A DNA stretch of 64,000 nt from Thiobaca trueperi (GCF_004342175.1 NZ_SMAO01000002.1:186001-250000); one strand, 5' to 3'. Positions 8,999 through 18,145 are shown, counted from the stretch's first letter. The notes: generated by a model from the sequence alone, not told the origin. Translations and numbers: made by a program.

Positions 8999-9043
8999 AC
9001 AAATCAGTGCGGTACGCGAGGCGTATCGACGAGGTATGAACAG

Positions 9044-9736
9044 ATGAGAATCAGCGTCTATCGCTACAATCCGGACACCGATAAAAAGCCCCGGATGCAG
9101 GATTACGAGGTCAAAACCTTCCAGGGCATGATGCTGCGTGACGCCCTGCTGGAGGTCAAAAAGCAGGACGAGTCATTCAGCTTCCGTCATTCCTGCGGCG
9201 AAGGCGTCTGTGGCTCCGATGGCGTCAATGCCAATGGGCTCAATGTGCTGGCCTGCGTCACGCCGATTGAAGAACTCAAGCAGCCGATCTCGGTGCGTCC
9301 GCTGCCGGGTCGTCCGGTCATCCGCGATCTGGTGGTCGATATGACCCAGTTCTACGAACAATACCGGGCGGTCAAACCCTATCTGGTGCGCAAGGATCCG
9401 CTGCCCGAGCAGGAGCTGCTGCAATCCCCGGCGGATCGCGACAAGCTGGACGGACTCTACGAGTGCATCCTCTGCGGCTGCTGTTCCACCGCCTGTCCGT
9501 CCTTCTGGTGGAACCCCGACAAGTTCCACGGCCCCGCCGCACTGCTCCAGTCCTGGCGCTTCCTCGCCGACAGCCGCGATCAGGCCAGCGAAGAACGGCT
9601 CGATGCGCTGGATGGGCCGTACAAGCTCTTCCGCTGCCACAGCATCATGAACTGCGTCGAGGTCTGTCCCAAGGGCTTGAACCCCACTCGCGCCATCGGC
9701 CATATCAAGGAACTGATGCTGGAGAAGGGGCTTTAG
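9044..9736 (+). CDS. sdhB: Succinate dehydrogenase iron-sulfur subunit
   Basis: Encodes a 230-residue SdhB carrying the three iron-sulfur clusters that link FAD to the quinone site. The [2Fe-2S] ligands are C51, C56, D59 (CGEGVCGSD, an Asp at the third position as in Escherichia coli SdhB) and C71. The [4Fe-4S] and [3Fe-4S] ligands lie in CILCGCCSTACP and CHSIMNCVEVCPKGLNP. The start at 9044 is preceded by GAGG at a suitable distance. It is last in the sdh operon, 45 bases after the DUF29 gene. Confidence 0.94.
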   Translation: MRISVYRYNPDTDKKPRMQDYEVKTFQGMMLRDALLEVKKQDESFSFRHSCGEGVCGSDGVNANGLNVLACVTPIEELKQPISVRPLPGRPVIRDLVVDMTQFYEQYRAVKPYLVRKDPLPEQELLQSPADRDKLDGLYECILCGCCSTACPSFWWNPDKFHGPAALLQSWRFLADSRDQASEERLDALDGPYKLFRCHSIMNCVEVCPKGLNPTRAIGHIKELMLEKGL

Positions 9737-9783
9737 GCGGTTTCCGGGACAGTTCGTGCCCGCGATCAATCTTTTCGACAGGA

Positions 9784-9869
9784 TTAAACCGCGTCCAGAG
9801 CGAAAGACCGAGTTTCGAGTGAGTTCGATGTTTGACGCGTCCCCGGCCCTTAGCGGGGACGCGGTTTAA
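9784..9869 (-). repeat. Palindromic MITE-like element, subfamily II, inserted in another repeat
   Basis: TTAA (9784-9787), a 78-bp core (9788-9865) with inverted ends ACCGCGTCC and GGACGCGGT, then TTAA (9866-9869). On the minus strand its ends match the element at 25429-25515, including the 15-base end CGCTCTGGACGCGGT. The flanks GACAGGATTAA and TTAACAGGATTTT join, after removal of the core and one TTAA, into GACAGGATTAACAGGATTTT. That sequence is present uninterrupted on the minus strand at 53031-53050. Confidence 0.85.
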
Positions 9870-9880
9870 CAGGATTTTTA

Positions 9881-10256
9881 AACGGCGATCTGGTCCTGTC
9901 CGCCTACGACCGGCGCTGTTCGGTTTCCGGCTTGCCCATCGCGCAACTACTGCAAACCCCCCAGATCATTCCTGACCGCGAAGAGCGCGGACAGCCGGAT
10001 ATCACCAACGGCATCTGTCTCTCGATCCTGCACCACACCACACCGCTTACGACCGACGTCTGTTGAGCATCGCTCCAGACGGACGGATCATCGTCGCCGA
10101 CTATCTGCTCGGGCAGCATGATGGGCCGACGTTGGAGACTGCGATCAAAGCATTGCACGCTAGACTAACCGTCTTTCTCGCCATGACGGGGATTGGCCGA
10201 ATCGGGACTATCTGGCTGAACGGTTCGAGGCGTTTCGGCGGGTGGTGAGTGTATAG
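9881..10256 (+). pseudogene. HNH endonuclease remnant, C-terminal part, frameshifted
   Basis: Three frames in succession give fragments of one HNH endonuclease C-terminus. Frame one (9881-10066) reads YDRRCSVSGLPIAQLL, then IIPDREERGQPDITNG and ICLSILHHT. Frame two (about 10045-10180) reads AYDRRLLSIAPDGRIIV and LLGQHDGPTLETAIKALHA. Frame three (about 10180-10256) reads HDGDWPNRDYLAERFEAFRR and ends in TAG. At least two frameshifts are needed and the N-terminal domain is gone, so it cannot make a working enzyme. The family is inferred from the HNH core order (C..SG..., HIIPD-like, NG.CL, H). The MITE-like element lies 12 bases upstream. Confidence 0.75.
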
Positions 10257-10423
10257 AAGAGACCGCTCAGTCGGTCATGAGCTGTCGGTACCGAAGGGAC
10301 TGGGTGCGACTGAAACACGCGGTGAGCGGAAAGCCGGGCAGTGATCTGCGCTGTCGAAAGCCGCCGATAGCGGACGGCTGGGATGCCAACGATCAAGTTC
10401 AAGCGGTGCCGCCTTTGCAGGTT
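10257..10423. other. Non-coding stretch between pseudogene remnants
   Basis: These bases lie between the HNH remnant and an inverted repeat pair. I see no coding region with a family signature and no clear promoter or terminator. Together with the neighbouring remnants it makes up a region of more than 1 kb without an intact gene between sdhB and the large NTPase gene. Confidence 0.4.
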
Positions 10424-10597
10424 CGTAGGGCGCAATAGCGTAGCGTATTGCGCCGAAAGGACATTGGCACAGGTCTATCAGATTTGTGGCACAAAGACGC
10501 CATTCGACGTGCAAGGGACATGCAGCGTTTGTTGTGTCTTGGGGTGAGCAGCCTGCCAACCATGCGGCGTAATACGCTATCGCTATTACGCCCTACG
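10424..10597. repeat. Inverted pair of REP-like palindromes
   Basis: The 31-base unit at 10424-10454 (starts CGTAGGGCG, ends TTGCGCC) and the 32-base unit at 10566-10597 are inverted copies of each other, with one indel and a few compensating changes. Each is itself near-palindromic, around CAATAGCG and CGTATTG or the T/A variant. About 110 bases of unrecognised sequence lie between them. This type of GTAGGGCGCAATA palindrome is scattered widely in proteobacterial genomes. Confidence 0.7.
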
Positions 10598-10601
10598 CGG
10601 G

Positions 10602-10759
10602 CTGATCGAGGACGCAGCTCGCGAGCCGTTCGCTGGTATCGGCAAGCCGCAGCCGCTGCGCGGCACCTCTCTGGCTACTGGTCGAGACGTATCGACGGCA
10701 TCCATCGGCTGGTCTATCGTGCGATAGACACGGAGCTTGTCGTCACGGTCTGGTCTTGA
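10602..10759 (+). pseudogene. YoeB/Txe-type toxin remnant, frameshifted
   Basis: The stretch from 10602 reads LIEDAAREPFAGIGKPQPLR in one frame and, after a one-base loss near 10664-10667, LSGYWSRRIDGIHRLVYRAI and DTELVV in another. These are the consecutive conserved parts of the YoeB mRNA interferase (LIxD, GIGKPEPLK, LSGYWSRRI, HRLVY). The catalytic C-terminal residues of YoeB (a terminal CRYHY-like tail) are missing, because the frame ends in TGA at 10757-10759. No start region or YefM antitoxin is intact. The toxin is therefore dead. Confidence 0.8.
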
Positions 10760-10822
10760 AGAACAGGCTCACGCACCGTCGAATTTCTGCGGCATGGCTC
10801 AGCGACTGATGAGATCCCCTCC

Positions 10823-13800
10823 ATGACTAGCCCCATCGCCACCGGCGGCGCCGGTATCCATCTGGAAAGCTGGATCGCAGCCGACTATCTGGCCGCGACC
10901 CTGACCGGCAGCGCAGTCCGCGGCCTGCCAGCCGGTGCGGTCGCGACCGGCGTCAAGCTGCAACGGGCCTTCGAGGGTGCCCCGCTGGACGACGTGATCG
11001 TCTCGGCAACGACCGCTTCCGGTACTGCGACCCTCTCGCTCCAGGCCAAGCGCACGCTGTCCTTCGGTGGCAATGCGCTGTTCCGGGAGGTCATGACCCA
11101 GTGCTGGGAGACCTTCAGCGGCACCGGCTTTCAGCCCGGCCGCGACCGCTTCGGGGTCGCTATGGGTACGCCCGATGCGCGCTTCGAGTCGGCTGGACGC
11201 AACTGCCTGACTTGGGCACGGCAGAGCAGCGATGCCAGCGACTTCCTCCGGCGCATCGCCGCCAAGGACGTCGCCAGCGATCCGATGCGCGCCTTCGTTG
11301 CGACCGTTCGCGGGGTCTTGACTGGGGCTGCCACCGGCCCGGTGGACGACGACGCACTCTGGCGCTTTCTCAAACATTTGGTCGTAGTCACGGACGACTT
11401 CGAGCAGGCCGACGAGTCGGCCAATCGGCTCTCGGCAATCGAGCGGCTGCGCCTTGCCCTACCGCCTGAGGACGACGCCCGAGCGCCGGACCTCTGGCGT
11501 GCGTTGGTGGACATCGCCGATCGCGCCAAACCCGCCGCCGGCAGTCTGGACCGGGCGGCTCTGGTCGAGTGGCTCCAAAGCGAGTTCCACCTTGGCCCGC
11601 TGCGCCCCGTTCAGCCCGACCTGGAGCGGATTCGAACGGTCTCGGAGCGAGCGCTGGCTGACATCCGCGCCGACCTCGGCGGTGTGCGTCTGACCCGATC
11701 CGCGCTGGCCGAGGACCTCGATTCGAAGCTGACCGAGGCCCGCGTCGTCGAGGTGGTCGGCGAGGCCGGCTCCGGCAAGTCGGCGCTCTTGAAGGCCCTG
11801 GCGCAACCGTTCCTGGACGAAGGGCCGGTGCTGTTTCTGTCTGCCCGACGACTGCCGACCGGTGCGCCCGGCTGGGAAGGTCTCGCCGCCCACTGGCACC
11901 TGACAACCCCGTTGCCCGCCCTGCTGGTGGAGCTGGCGACCGTAACGACACCCTGTCTTTTCATTGACGGCATCGAGCGCCTCGAAGACCCCGGCGCCTG
12001 GCTTGCGGTGAACGACCTGCTGCGGGCGATCCGCCAGGCGCCATCCGCCGCCCGCTGGCGCGTCGTGCTCAGCGCGCGGGCCAACGCGCTGCGTTATCGC
12101 CTCCAGTTGGACCTGGATGACTGGGAGCGCGGCATGGCTCGCGTCATCGTCGGCGATCTCGATGCCGATGAGGTCACCGAGATTGGTGCCGCGCATCCGA
12201 AGCTCGCCCCACTGATCGCTCCCGGTGGACGGGCCGCCGCACTGGCGGCCCGTCCATACCTGTTGGATCGGCTGATCCGACTCGGCACCGCCGGGCTGAT
12301 CGGCGATAGCCCCATTTCCGAGATCGACCTGATGCTCGAAATGTGGAAAGGAAGCCTCGGGGCCGCGCCGCTCGTTGAGGCCGAAATCCTGGCGCGGCAG
12401 GACGCACTGCTGGCGCTGGGCCGCCAGCGGCTCGCCGCACCGGCGCGGCCCCTGACCTCGGTCGGGATTGAGCGGGAGGCACTGCTCGGTCTGGTGCGGG
12501 ACGACCTGTTGCGCCATGACAGCGCGACTCGCACCCCCGCCTTTGCCCACGACATCCTAGAGGACTGGACCCTCTGCCAAGCCCTGCACCACGACGGGCG
12601 CCCGCTCGCCGAGATCGTCGAGTCCCTGGGACAACCGCTCTGGCTGCTGGACGCAGTAGCCCTGCTCGCCCAATGGCGGCTGGAGCAGGCATCCAACCCG
12701 GACGAGTGGTTTACCCTGCTCGGGGCGCTCAGTCGCCCGCCGCTGCAACCGCGCTGGCGCCGTGCCGTGCTCTGCGCACCGCTGCTATCGACCCGGGCCG
12801 GCGCGCTGCTCGTCAAGGTGTCCGAGACCCTGTGGGCCGACGACGCAGTGCTGCTCGGCGAGTTGATGCTGTCCATGCGAACCATCGAGGTCGAGCCCGA
12901 CCCCTTGGCCCTGGACGCGACCCTGTTCCCGGACTGCGATGATGTGACCCGAATGCAACTGGCCCATATCCGGGCAGTCCCGCGTCCGCGATCCTGGCGG
13001 TACTTCTTCCCCTGGCTGATTCGGCGGTTGGATCGGATACCAGTAAGGCATGTCGATGAGGCGACCCGCGTCCTCGAATCCTGGGCGCAATCTTGGCGCT
13101 GGTTTCCTGCGTGGGCAGCAGATCCCATTGCGACCTGGTCGCGCGGGTGGTTGGCAAGAATCGAGCGACAACGTGGATGGGAGAGCTACGAAGATGTCCG
13201 CGCTTTGCTCGGTCAGATGGGCGTAGGGCACGACGATGAAGCGGCCCTGCGAGAGCGTTTGCAGCTACAGATCCTGACCGCTGCCCACGGCGCGCTGGAT
13301 CAGGTCGCGGCTCACTTGCAGGAAATTCGTTCCCGCTCGCACCACGAAGGCGCGGAGTTCTTCATCAGATATGCCAACTGGCTGGTCGAACCGATGCCCG
13401 CAGAGCTGGTGGATTTTCTGCTGGCGGTCATGTGCCGCGACTTCAACAGCGACGACTCGCGGCGCTGGCCCTACGGCGATCTGAATGAGCTCGGCATCGC
13501 ATTTGAAGGTGAGTTCTCTCCCGCGTCCCATCTACGTCCGCCCTTTCTGTTTCTGTTAAGGCAGCATCCCGATCAGGGACTGAGACTGATCAATGGTCTA
13601 TGCAACCATGCAATGGCTGTATGGCGCGTGACACTTGAAGATGAGCGCAGCGCCACCCCACTGCCCGTCCGCATTCGCTTTTCTTGGGGGGAGCGCCTGT
13701 TCTGGGGACATGCACGGGAGTACACCTGGTTTCGTGGAACCGGCCCCGGTCCCTATCCGGTCGAATCCGCACTGATGGCTCTGGAGGTCTGGTTAGAAGA

Positions 13801-16042
13801 ACAGGTCGCTACGGGTGTGGACATGGAGGCACTGTTCCACCGCGTCCTGGACGACAACCAGTGTGTCGGTGTGCTGGGCGCATGTATATCCGTCGCCCTT
13901 GCCAATCCTGAGCGGGCACTGAAGGCCGTTCTGCCTTTGGCCGCATCGCCGCAACTTTGGCACTGGGATATGCAACGACGAATGCAGGAGCACGGTGACA
14001 GCATGTCGAACGTGATTGGGCTTCCGAGGGACCGGATATTTCTGCGCGAGGTAGCCAAGCGCAATCGGCTACCCCATCGCCAGCGAATGCTGCGTGAGTT
14101 GGCCTTTTACTATGTGCTTGATCGCGACCAATCGTTGCGCGCGGATCTACTTCAACGGCTTAGCGATTTGAAGGGCGACGATCTTCCTTTCGATTTCGCG
14201 GAGCAGCCGCAGGACCCGGCGTTGAGCGACGAGCTAAGAGAGTGCATTCGCCGCATGCGTGCCGAACTGTCATCCGAGAACTACAGCGCCCACCACGACG
14301 AGGCCGAGCAACGCCTCTTGATACAATACACTGCCCCTGCGGAGCTGACCCCGCCGCTAGCTCAAACGGAGCAGCATGAAATTCTCACCAGGGCGATGAA
14401 GGTCGCACTCTGGGCAGAGCGATCAATGGAAGCGAACGCGGTTCAGACGGATCTGTCGCTCGCGGACGCGATTGAGATTGCCAGATCGCTGGACTCGGCA
14501 GACCTCTTCGATCACCCGCCCGATGTGACCGATTTTCCGACGACCAATCGGATCGGTGCAGTGGCCGGCGCTGCTGCTATAGCGTTGAAATTCGGCGAAC
14601 TCGCGGGCGATTTGCTTGGTTGGGGCCGGGATGTGATTTACCGGGCGGCTGGTACGCCTTTGGATGCCGGACCTATGACATTCGCCCAGTCGGCGGTCAT
14701 GTTCCATCCGGTGGTATTCAGTGCGCGCGGGCTCACTGCATTGGTCGAGCGCGGGCGCGCGACCGATGACGAGCGTCAGGCGATCCTGGAGTTGGTGTGT
14801 CATCCGCTGCATAAGGTTATGGAGGCCGTCTACCGTGGGCTCGCCATGTGCTGGGAGCAGGATCCCCTGCTCTGCTGGCAGGCATTCGCGCTCGGCATGC
14901 GCCTATCCGTTGAGCCCTGGGCTGCGCTCGATCAACGGCGTGAATACGGCTTGGCACGACCCGAAGAAGAGATGCAGTGGATGCTCGGGGTGCTTGCGGA
15001 GATCGTCGCCGACTGGCAAGCCGGTCAATACTCGGCTCTACCAGTTATTCCGCTGCCTTGGGTGCCAGATGAGGGTGCGGATCCCGACCATCGTCCTCGC
15101 GGATGTCACGACGACTCGCCATATCGACGTTCAGAAATAGCTTTCCTGTGGCATATTGCCCCCGTCGTCTTAACAGCGCAGCCCCTCGTCTCGCTGCTTG
15201 GGACTTCTGAGCGACGGCATTCAGTGATCCGACTCGCTTCCGATTTGCTGGCCTGGACCATCATGGACGCCTGTCCACCGTTCGAACGGCAACACGGCGG
15301 CCGGGCCTATGAATGGGGATCCACATTCTTGGAATGGTGCGCTCGACTGACCGAGCACCTAACCGTAGCAGAGACCAGCGCGATCATCCTCGACCCGATT
15401 CGAGCGGTTGAGAATAGTCGAGATGCTGGGTACTTGCTGGAAACTCTGATGTTCGGCTTTGTTCGGCATCGGTTCGGTCAGGACCAGCCGCCGGACGCAT
15501 CGACTATCGCTGTTTGGGGTCTGCTCTGCGACATGCTATTCGCCCAAACCAAGACGTGCAGACGACGATCAAACGATTGGTGGGGTGATGGCTACGATAA
15601 GTGTGTGCCGTTGGTCGTCTTTGTTTACGGCGGGTTTTGCCTTTTCGATCATCCCTGGCCGGCCCTCGATGCCGTGCGGTCGACGGTCGAAACCTGGGTG
15701 GAGCGATTCTCAGAGTCTGCGCAGGGCTATGCTTATCTTCTCGTCTTTCTGACCTACGCCGGCCGAGGACTATTGCCAGACCCAGCACTCGGCTGGTTGG
15801 AACGGGTGGTCGAGGCCCGAGGTCAGGACGTGCAGTTCTGGCGTACTAGCGATAACGGCTCCAGAACTGCGGCACTGCTTGAGCAGATGCTTGACGAGCA
15901 TGGCGGTGAACTCAAACGTTGCGCAGGTTCGACGCAACGACTCATCACGATGACCGATCTCTTGATTTCCGTCGGTGTGCGGCAGGCGGCGCGTTTGCAG
16001 CAGCGGTTAGCAAGAACAACGGAGAACCCTGGCGGGAGATAG
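10823..16042 (+). CDS. Avs-like STAND NTPase with N-terminal Cap4-like nuclease domain
   Basis: A 1739-residue protein. Residues 1-100 resemble the Cap4-type dsDNA endonuclease (PD-(D/E)XK) domain: GGAGIHLESW (E15), LDD (D56-D57) and LSLQAKR (Q74, K76) give the E-D-QxK pattern. Residues about 290-550 are a P-loop NTPase with Walker A GEAGSGKS (313-320), Walker B CLFIDGIE (378-385) and a sensor-like VVLSARA. The remaining 1100 residues are helical, repeat-like and rich in Trp. This is the plan of Avs2-like anti-phage STAND proteins: nuclease effector, NTPase, then a large helical phage-protein sensor. Its place beside dead HNH and YoeB genes fits a worn defence island. The start at 10823 lacks a clear Shine-Dalgarno. 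Family placement is by motif reading; another Cap4-STAND lineage is possible. Confidence 0.72.
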   Translation: MTSPIATGGAGIHLESWIAADYLAATLTGSAVRGLPAGAVATGVKLQRAFEGAPLDDVIVSATTASGTATLSLQAKRTLSFGGNALFREVMTQCWETFSGTGFQPGRDRFGVAMGTPDARFESAGRNCLTWARQSSDASDFLRRIAAKDVASDPMRAFVATVRGVLTGAATGPVDDDALWRFLKHLVVVTDDFEQADESANRLSAIERLRLALPPEDDARAPDLWRALVDIADRAKPAAGSLDRAALVEWLQSEFHLGPLRPVQPDLERIRTVSERALADIRADLGGVRLTRSALAEDLDSKLTEARVVEVVGEAGSGKSALLKALAQPFLDEGPVLFLSARRLPTGAPGWEGLAAHWHLTTPLPALLVELATVTTPCLFIDGIERLEDPGAWLAVNDLLRAIRQAPSAARWRVVLSARANALRYRLQLDLDDWERGMARVIVGDLDADEVTEIGAAHPKLAPLIAPGGRAAALAARPYLLDRLIRLGTAGLIGDSPISEIDLMLEMWKGSLGAAPLVEAEILARQDALLALGRQRLAAPARPLTSVGIEREALLGLVRDDLLRHDSATRTPAFAHDILEDWTLCQALHHDGRPLAEIVESLGQPLWLLDAVALLAQWRLEQASNPDEWFTLLGALSRPPLQPRWRRAVLCAPLLSTRAGALLVKVSETLWADDAVLLGELMLSMRTIEVEPDPLALDATLFPDCDDVTRMQLAHIRAVPRPRSWRYFFPWLIRRLDRIPVRHVDEATRVLESWAQSWRWFPAWAADPIATWSRGWLARIERQRGWESYEDVRALLGQMGVGHDDEAALRERLQLQILTAAHGALDQVAAHLQEIRSRSHHEGAEFFIRYANWLVEPMPAELVDFLLAVMCRDFNSDDSRRWPYGDLNELGIAFEGEFSPASHLRPPFLFLLRQHPDQGLRLINGLCNHAMAVWRVTLEDERSATPLPVRIRFSWGERLFWGHAREYTWFRGTGPGPYPVESALMALEVWLEEQVATGVDMEALFHRVLDDNQCVGVLGACISVALANPERALKAVLPLAASPQLWHWDMQRRMQEHGDSMSNVIGLPRDRIFLREVAKRNRLPHRQRMLRELAFYYVLDRDQSLRADLLQRLSDLKGDDLPFDFAEQPQDPALSDELRECIRRMRAELSSENYSAHHDEAEQRLLIQYTAPAELTPPLAQTEQHEILTRAMKVALWAERSMEANAVQTDLSLADAIEIARSLDSADLFDHPPDVTDFPTTNRIGAVAGAAAIALKFGELAGDLLGWGRDVIYRAAGTPLDAGPMTFAQSAVMFHPVVFSARGLTALVERGRATDDERQAILELVCHPLHKVMEAVYRGLAMCWEQDPLLCWQAFALGMRLSVEPWAALDQRREYGLARPEEEMQWMLGVLAEIVADWQAGQYSALPVIPLPWVPDEGADPDHRPRGCHDDSPYRRSEIAFLWHIAPVVLTAQPLVSLLGTSERRHSVIRLASDLLAWTIMDACPPFERQHGGRAYEWGSTFLEWCARLTEHLTVAETSAIILDPIRAVENSRDAGYLLETLMFGFVRHRFGQDQPPDASTIAVWGLLCDMLFAQTKTCRRRSNDWWGDGYDKCVPLVVFVYGGFCLFDHPWPALDAVRSTVETWVERFSESAQGYAYLLVFLTYAGRGLLPDPALGWLERVVEARGQDVQFWRTSDNGSRTAALLEQMLDEHGGELKRCAGSTQRLITMTDLLISVGVRQAARLQQRLARTTENPGGR

Positions 16043-16216
16043 GGGCGGGGATCAAGTAACCGCGTCGAAATCATTTTCGGCCTGATGCAGTTGCGAGGAC
16101 ACTATGCACACAATCCAGTCATCAAAGCGGCTGGATGTCTGACGGATCAACAAGAAGGGGTATCGCTTGGGACCGTACAGATCGATGCGCCGCGCAACGA
16201 TTGAGTCCTTAAGGCT

Positions 16217-17353
16217 TCAGCGCGCCAGCTCCGCAAACCGCCGACAGTTCTCGACCAGATCCGCGCCCTGCGCATGCAGATCGCCGCCGATCAGCAAAAT
16301 GCTGTCGCGGCCATAGAAATCGCAGAGATCGGCGACCCGGTCCAGTCGCATGCCGCCCGCTGGCACCGGAAAGATGGGGCGGATCCGGCCCATGTCGCGG
16401 GTCGCGCCAAAGACCAGATCGCGGCATTCCGTCTGGGTGAATGAAAAGCGTCCGCCCCAGTTGGGGAAGATGGTCGCGTCAGCGCCGGCGAGCCGGTTGA
16501 GCTGACCATAGAGCACGCCATGCGCCAGCCCCGAGTCCGGGTGCAGGCAATAAGCGCCCTGAAAGGCGGGATGACTCAGAATGGGCAGCGCCAGATCGTC
16601 ATCGTCGGCGAGTGCGCGCATGGCGTCCAGACCGACGAGTCCGGGACAGACGAGCAGGCCGCCGGCCCCCCATTCCCTGGCGAGCTGCGCGCGTCGCATC
16701 ATCTCGCCTGCCGGGGCGGTGACGTTCGGTACGTAGAGACACTGTTGCCCGGTCTCGCGATTGGCCTGCGCGACCGCCTCGGTGCAGCGCCGGACCCGCT
16801 CATCAAAGGGACAGAAATCCTGATTGCCGAGCCCGTGATCGTCCTTGATCAGATGGATGCCGCCGAGCGCCAGCCGGTAGGCGAGATCGGCCAGCGCCTG
16901 TGGCGAGAGCCCCATCGGTTTGATGGCGGTGCAGAGCAGGGGGCGATCCCACACGTCGAGCAGTTCACGCAGGCCGCTCTGCCCGAAGCGCGGGCCGCGA
17001 TACTGGCCGGCCAGCGATGCCGGTAACTCGATGCCGACCAGCCGCACGCCGGGCTTGAGGCTGATGTTGCCGAAGAGGACGTTGACGAGCTGCGTCAGCT
17101 CCGATCCGGCGGCTTCGACCGGATAGGCGATGCGTGTCTCGAAGCGATCCCCGCCAAGCGGTTCCAGCGTATCGATCCGCCCGACGATCCCGTCGCGGAT
17201 CGCGGCATTGGGGATGAGCGTCTCGGGAAACTCCACGGTCTGTTCCAGACAGATGTCGTGCGCGCGGGCAGCGGCTTCATCCGGCGGACATTGGAGATGG
17301 TAAACGGCGGTGAAGCGTTCACCGCTCAGTGAGAGTGCGGGCTCGTTGTGCAT
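16217..17353 (-). CDS. RuBisCO-like protein (form IV)
   Basis: A 378-residue member of the RuBisCO large-subunit superfamily. The barrel landmarks are present but altered. KP at residues 145-146 (AIKPMGLS) keeps the first active-site Lys; the second Lys of the KPKLG motif is lost. GGIHLIKDDHG (164-174) keeps Lys and Asp but has His for the last ligand. SHPAFQG (260-266) replaces the HRAMH segment, and loop 6 reads VPAGGM without the catalytic Lys. It therefore cannot carboxylate and belongs to form IV, whose known members act as enolases or isomerases in methylthioadenosine-derived sulfur salvage. The gene diverges from a corrinoid protein/methyltransferase set across a 138-base gap. The subclade is not determined. 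Confidence 0.88.
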   Translation of the reverse strand: MHNEPALSLSGERFTAVYHLQCPPDEAAARAHDICLEQTVEFPETLIPNAAIRDGIVGRIDTLEPLGGDRFETRIAYPVEAAGSELTQLVNVLFGNISLKPGVRLVGIELPASLAGQYRGPRFGQSGLRELLDVWDRPLLCTAIKPMGLSPQALADLAYRLALGGIHLIKDDHGLGNQDFCPFDERVRRCTEAVAQANRETGQQCLYVPNVTAPAGEMMRRAQLAREWGAGGLLVCPGLVGLDAMRALADDDDLALPILSHPAFQGAYCLHPDSGLAHGVLYGQLNRLAGADATIFPNWGGRFSFTQTECRDLVFGATRDMGRIRPIFPVPAGGMRLDRVADLCDFYGRDSILLIGGDLHAQGADLVENCRRFAELAR

Positions 17354-17491
17354 CGGGTGGCTCGATAAACTGTGAACGGCAGGTTACAGCGCCACCGCGC
17401 AGGCTTCAAGGCGTCGGGCGCGTGCTATCCTGATTCAGTCTGACGACCGGCACACTGACTATCCCTCAAGCATTAGAGAGACTGCATCGCC

Positions 17492-18145
17492 ATGCCATTG
17501 CCGTCCGAAGCCCTCCAACAGTCCTTCCTGGCGCTGGATCGGATGCGCGCCAGCGAGTTAGTGGCTGTCGCGGCGACCGAGCTGCCGCCGTTGCAGGTGA
17601 TCGAGACCATGGTGCGACCGGCGCTGGAGGCGATCGGTCAGCTCTGGGAGCAGGGCGACTGCGCGCTCTCGCAGGTCTATATGAGCGGCCGTATCTGCGA
17701 GGAGCTGATCGATGGGTTGCTGGTCGGCTCCGCCTCGGATGCCAGTCGGATCCTGACGCCGCAGGTTGCTGCGCCCCGGCTGGCGATCGCTGTGCTGGAG
17801 GATTATCACCTGCTTGGCAGGCAGATCGTGCGCACTGTGTTGCGGGCCGGCGGGTACGAAGTGCTTGATTATGGACGCCAGGATGTCGAGGAACTGCTGG
17901 ACCGGGTCTGCGCGGATCGCATCGAGATTCTGCTGGTCTCGACCCTGATGCTGCCATCGGCGCTGCGCACGCGGATGCTGATTGACGGTCTGCGCCGGGT
18001 CTCGCCGCAAACGCGGGTGGTGGTCGGCGGCGCGCCCTATCGCTTCGACGATCAGCTCTGGCAGGAAGTCGGTGCCGACGCGGTAGGACTCCATGCCGGC
18101 GAGGCGCTGACGATTGTCAATCGGTTGACGGGAGAGGCACCATGA
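17492..18145 (+). CDS. Cobalamin-binding corrinoid protein (MtaC/MtbC-like)
   Basis: A 217-residue corrinoid protein of the methyltransferase-cognate type. Residues 1-85 form the helical cap domain (TMVRPALEAIGQLWEQG and SQVYMSGRICEELI). Residues 95-215 form the B12-binding Rossmann domain with the base-off motif D104-x-H106-x-x-G109 (EDYHLLG), where the His coordinates cobalt, and the nucleotide-loop segment VVVGGAPYRF. Such proteins carry a methyl group on cobalt between two methyltransferases. The stop overlaps the start of the UroD-like gene by four bases (ATGA), so the two are translationally coupled. The substrate-specific first methyltransferase (MtaB or MttB type) is not in the window. 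Confidence 0.88.
   Translation: MPLPSEALQQSFLALDRMRASELVAVAATELPPLQVIETMVRPALEAIGQLWEQGDCALSQVYMSGRICEELIDGLLVGSASDASRILTPQVAAPRLAIAVLEDYHLLGRQIVRTVLRAGGYEVLDYGRQDVEELLDRVCADRIEILLVSTLMLPSALRTRMLIDGLRRVSPQTRVVVGGAPYRFDDQLWQEVGADAVGLHAGEALTIVNRLTGEAP

Noticed and set aside
16043-16216. An in-frame stretch after the large NTPase gene reading LMQLRGHYAHNPVIKAAG
   Set aside because: It has no start codon or ribosome site and I could not match it to a family. It may be the tail of a decayed gene but is not supportable as a feature.
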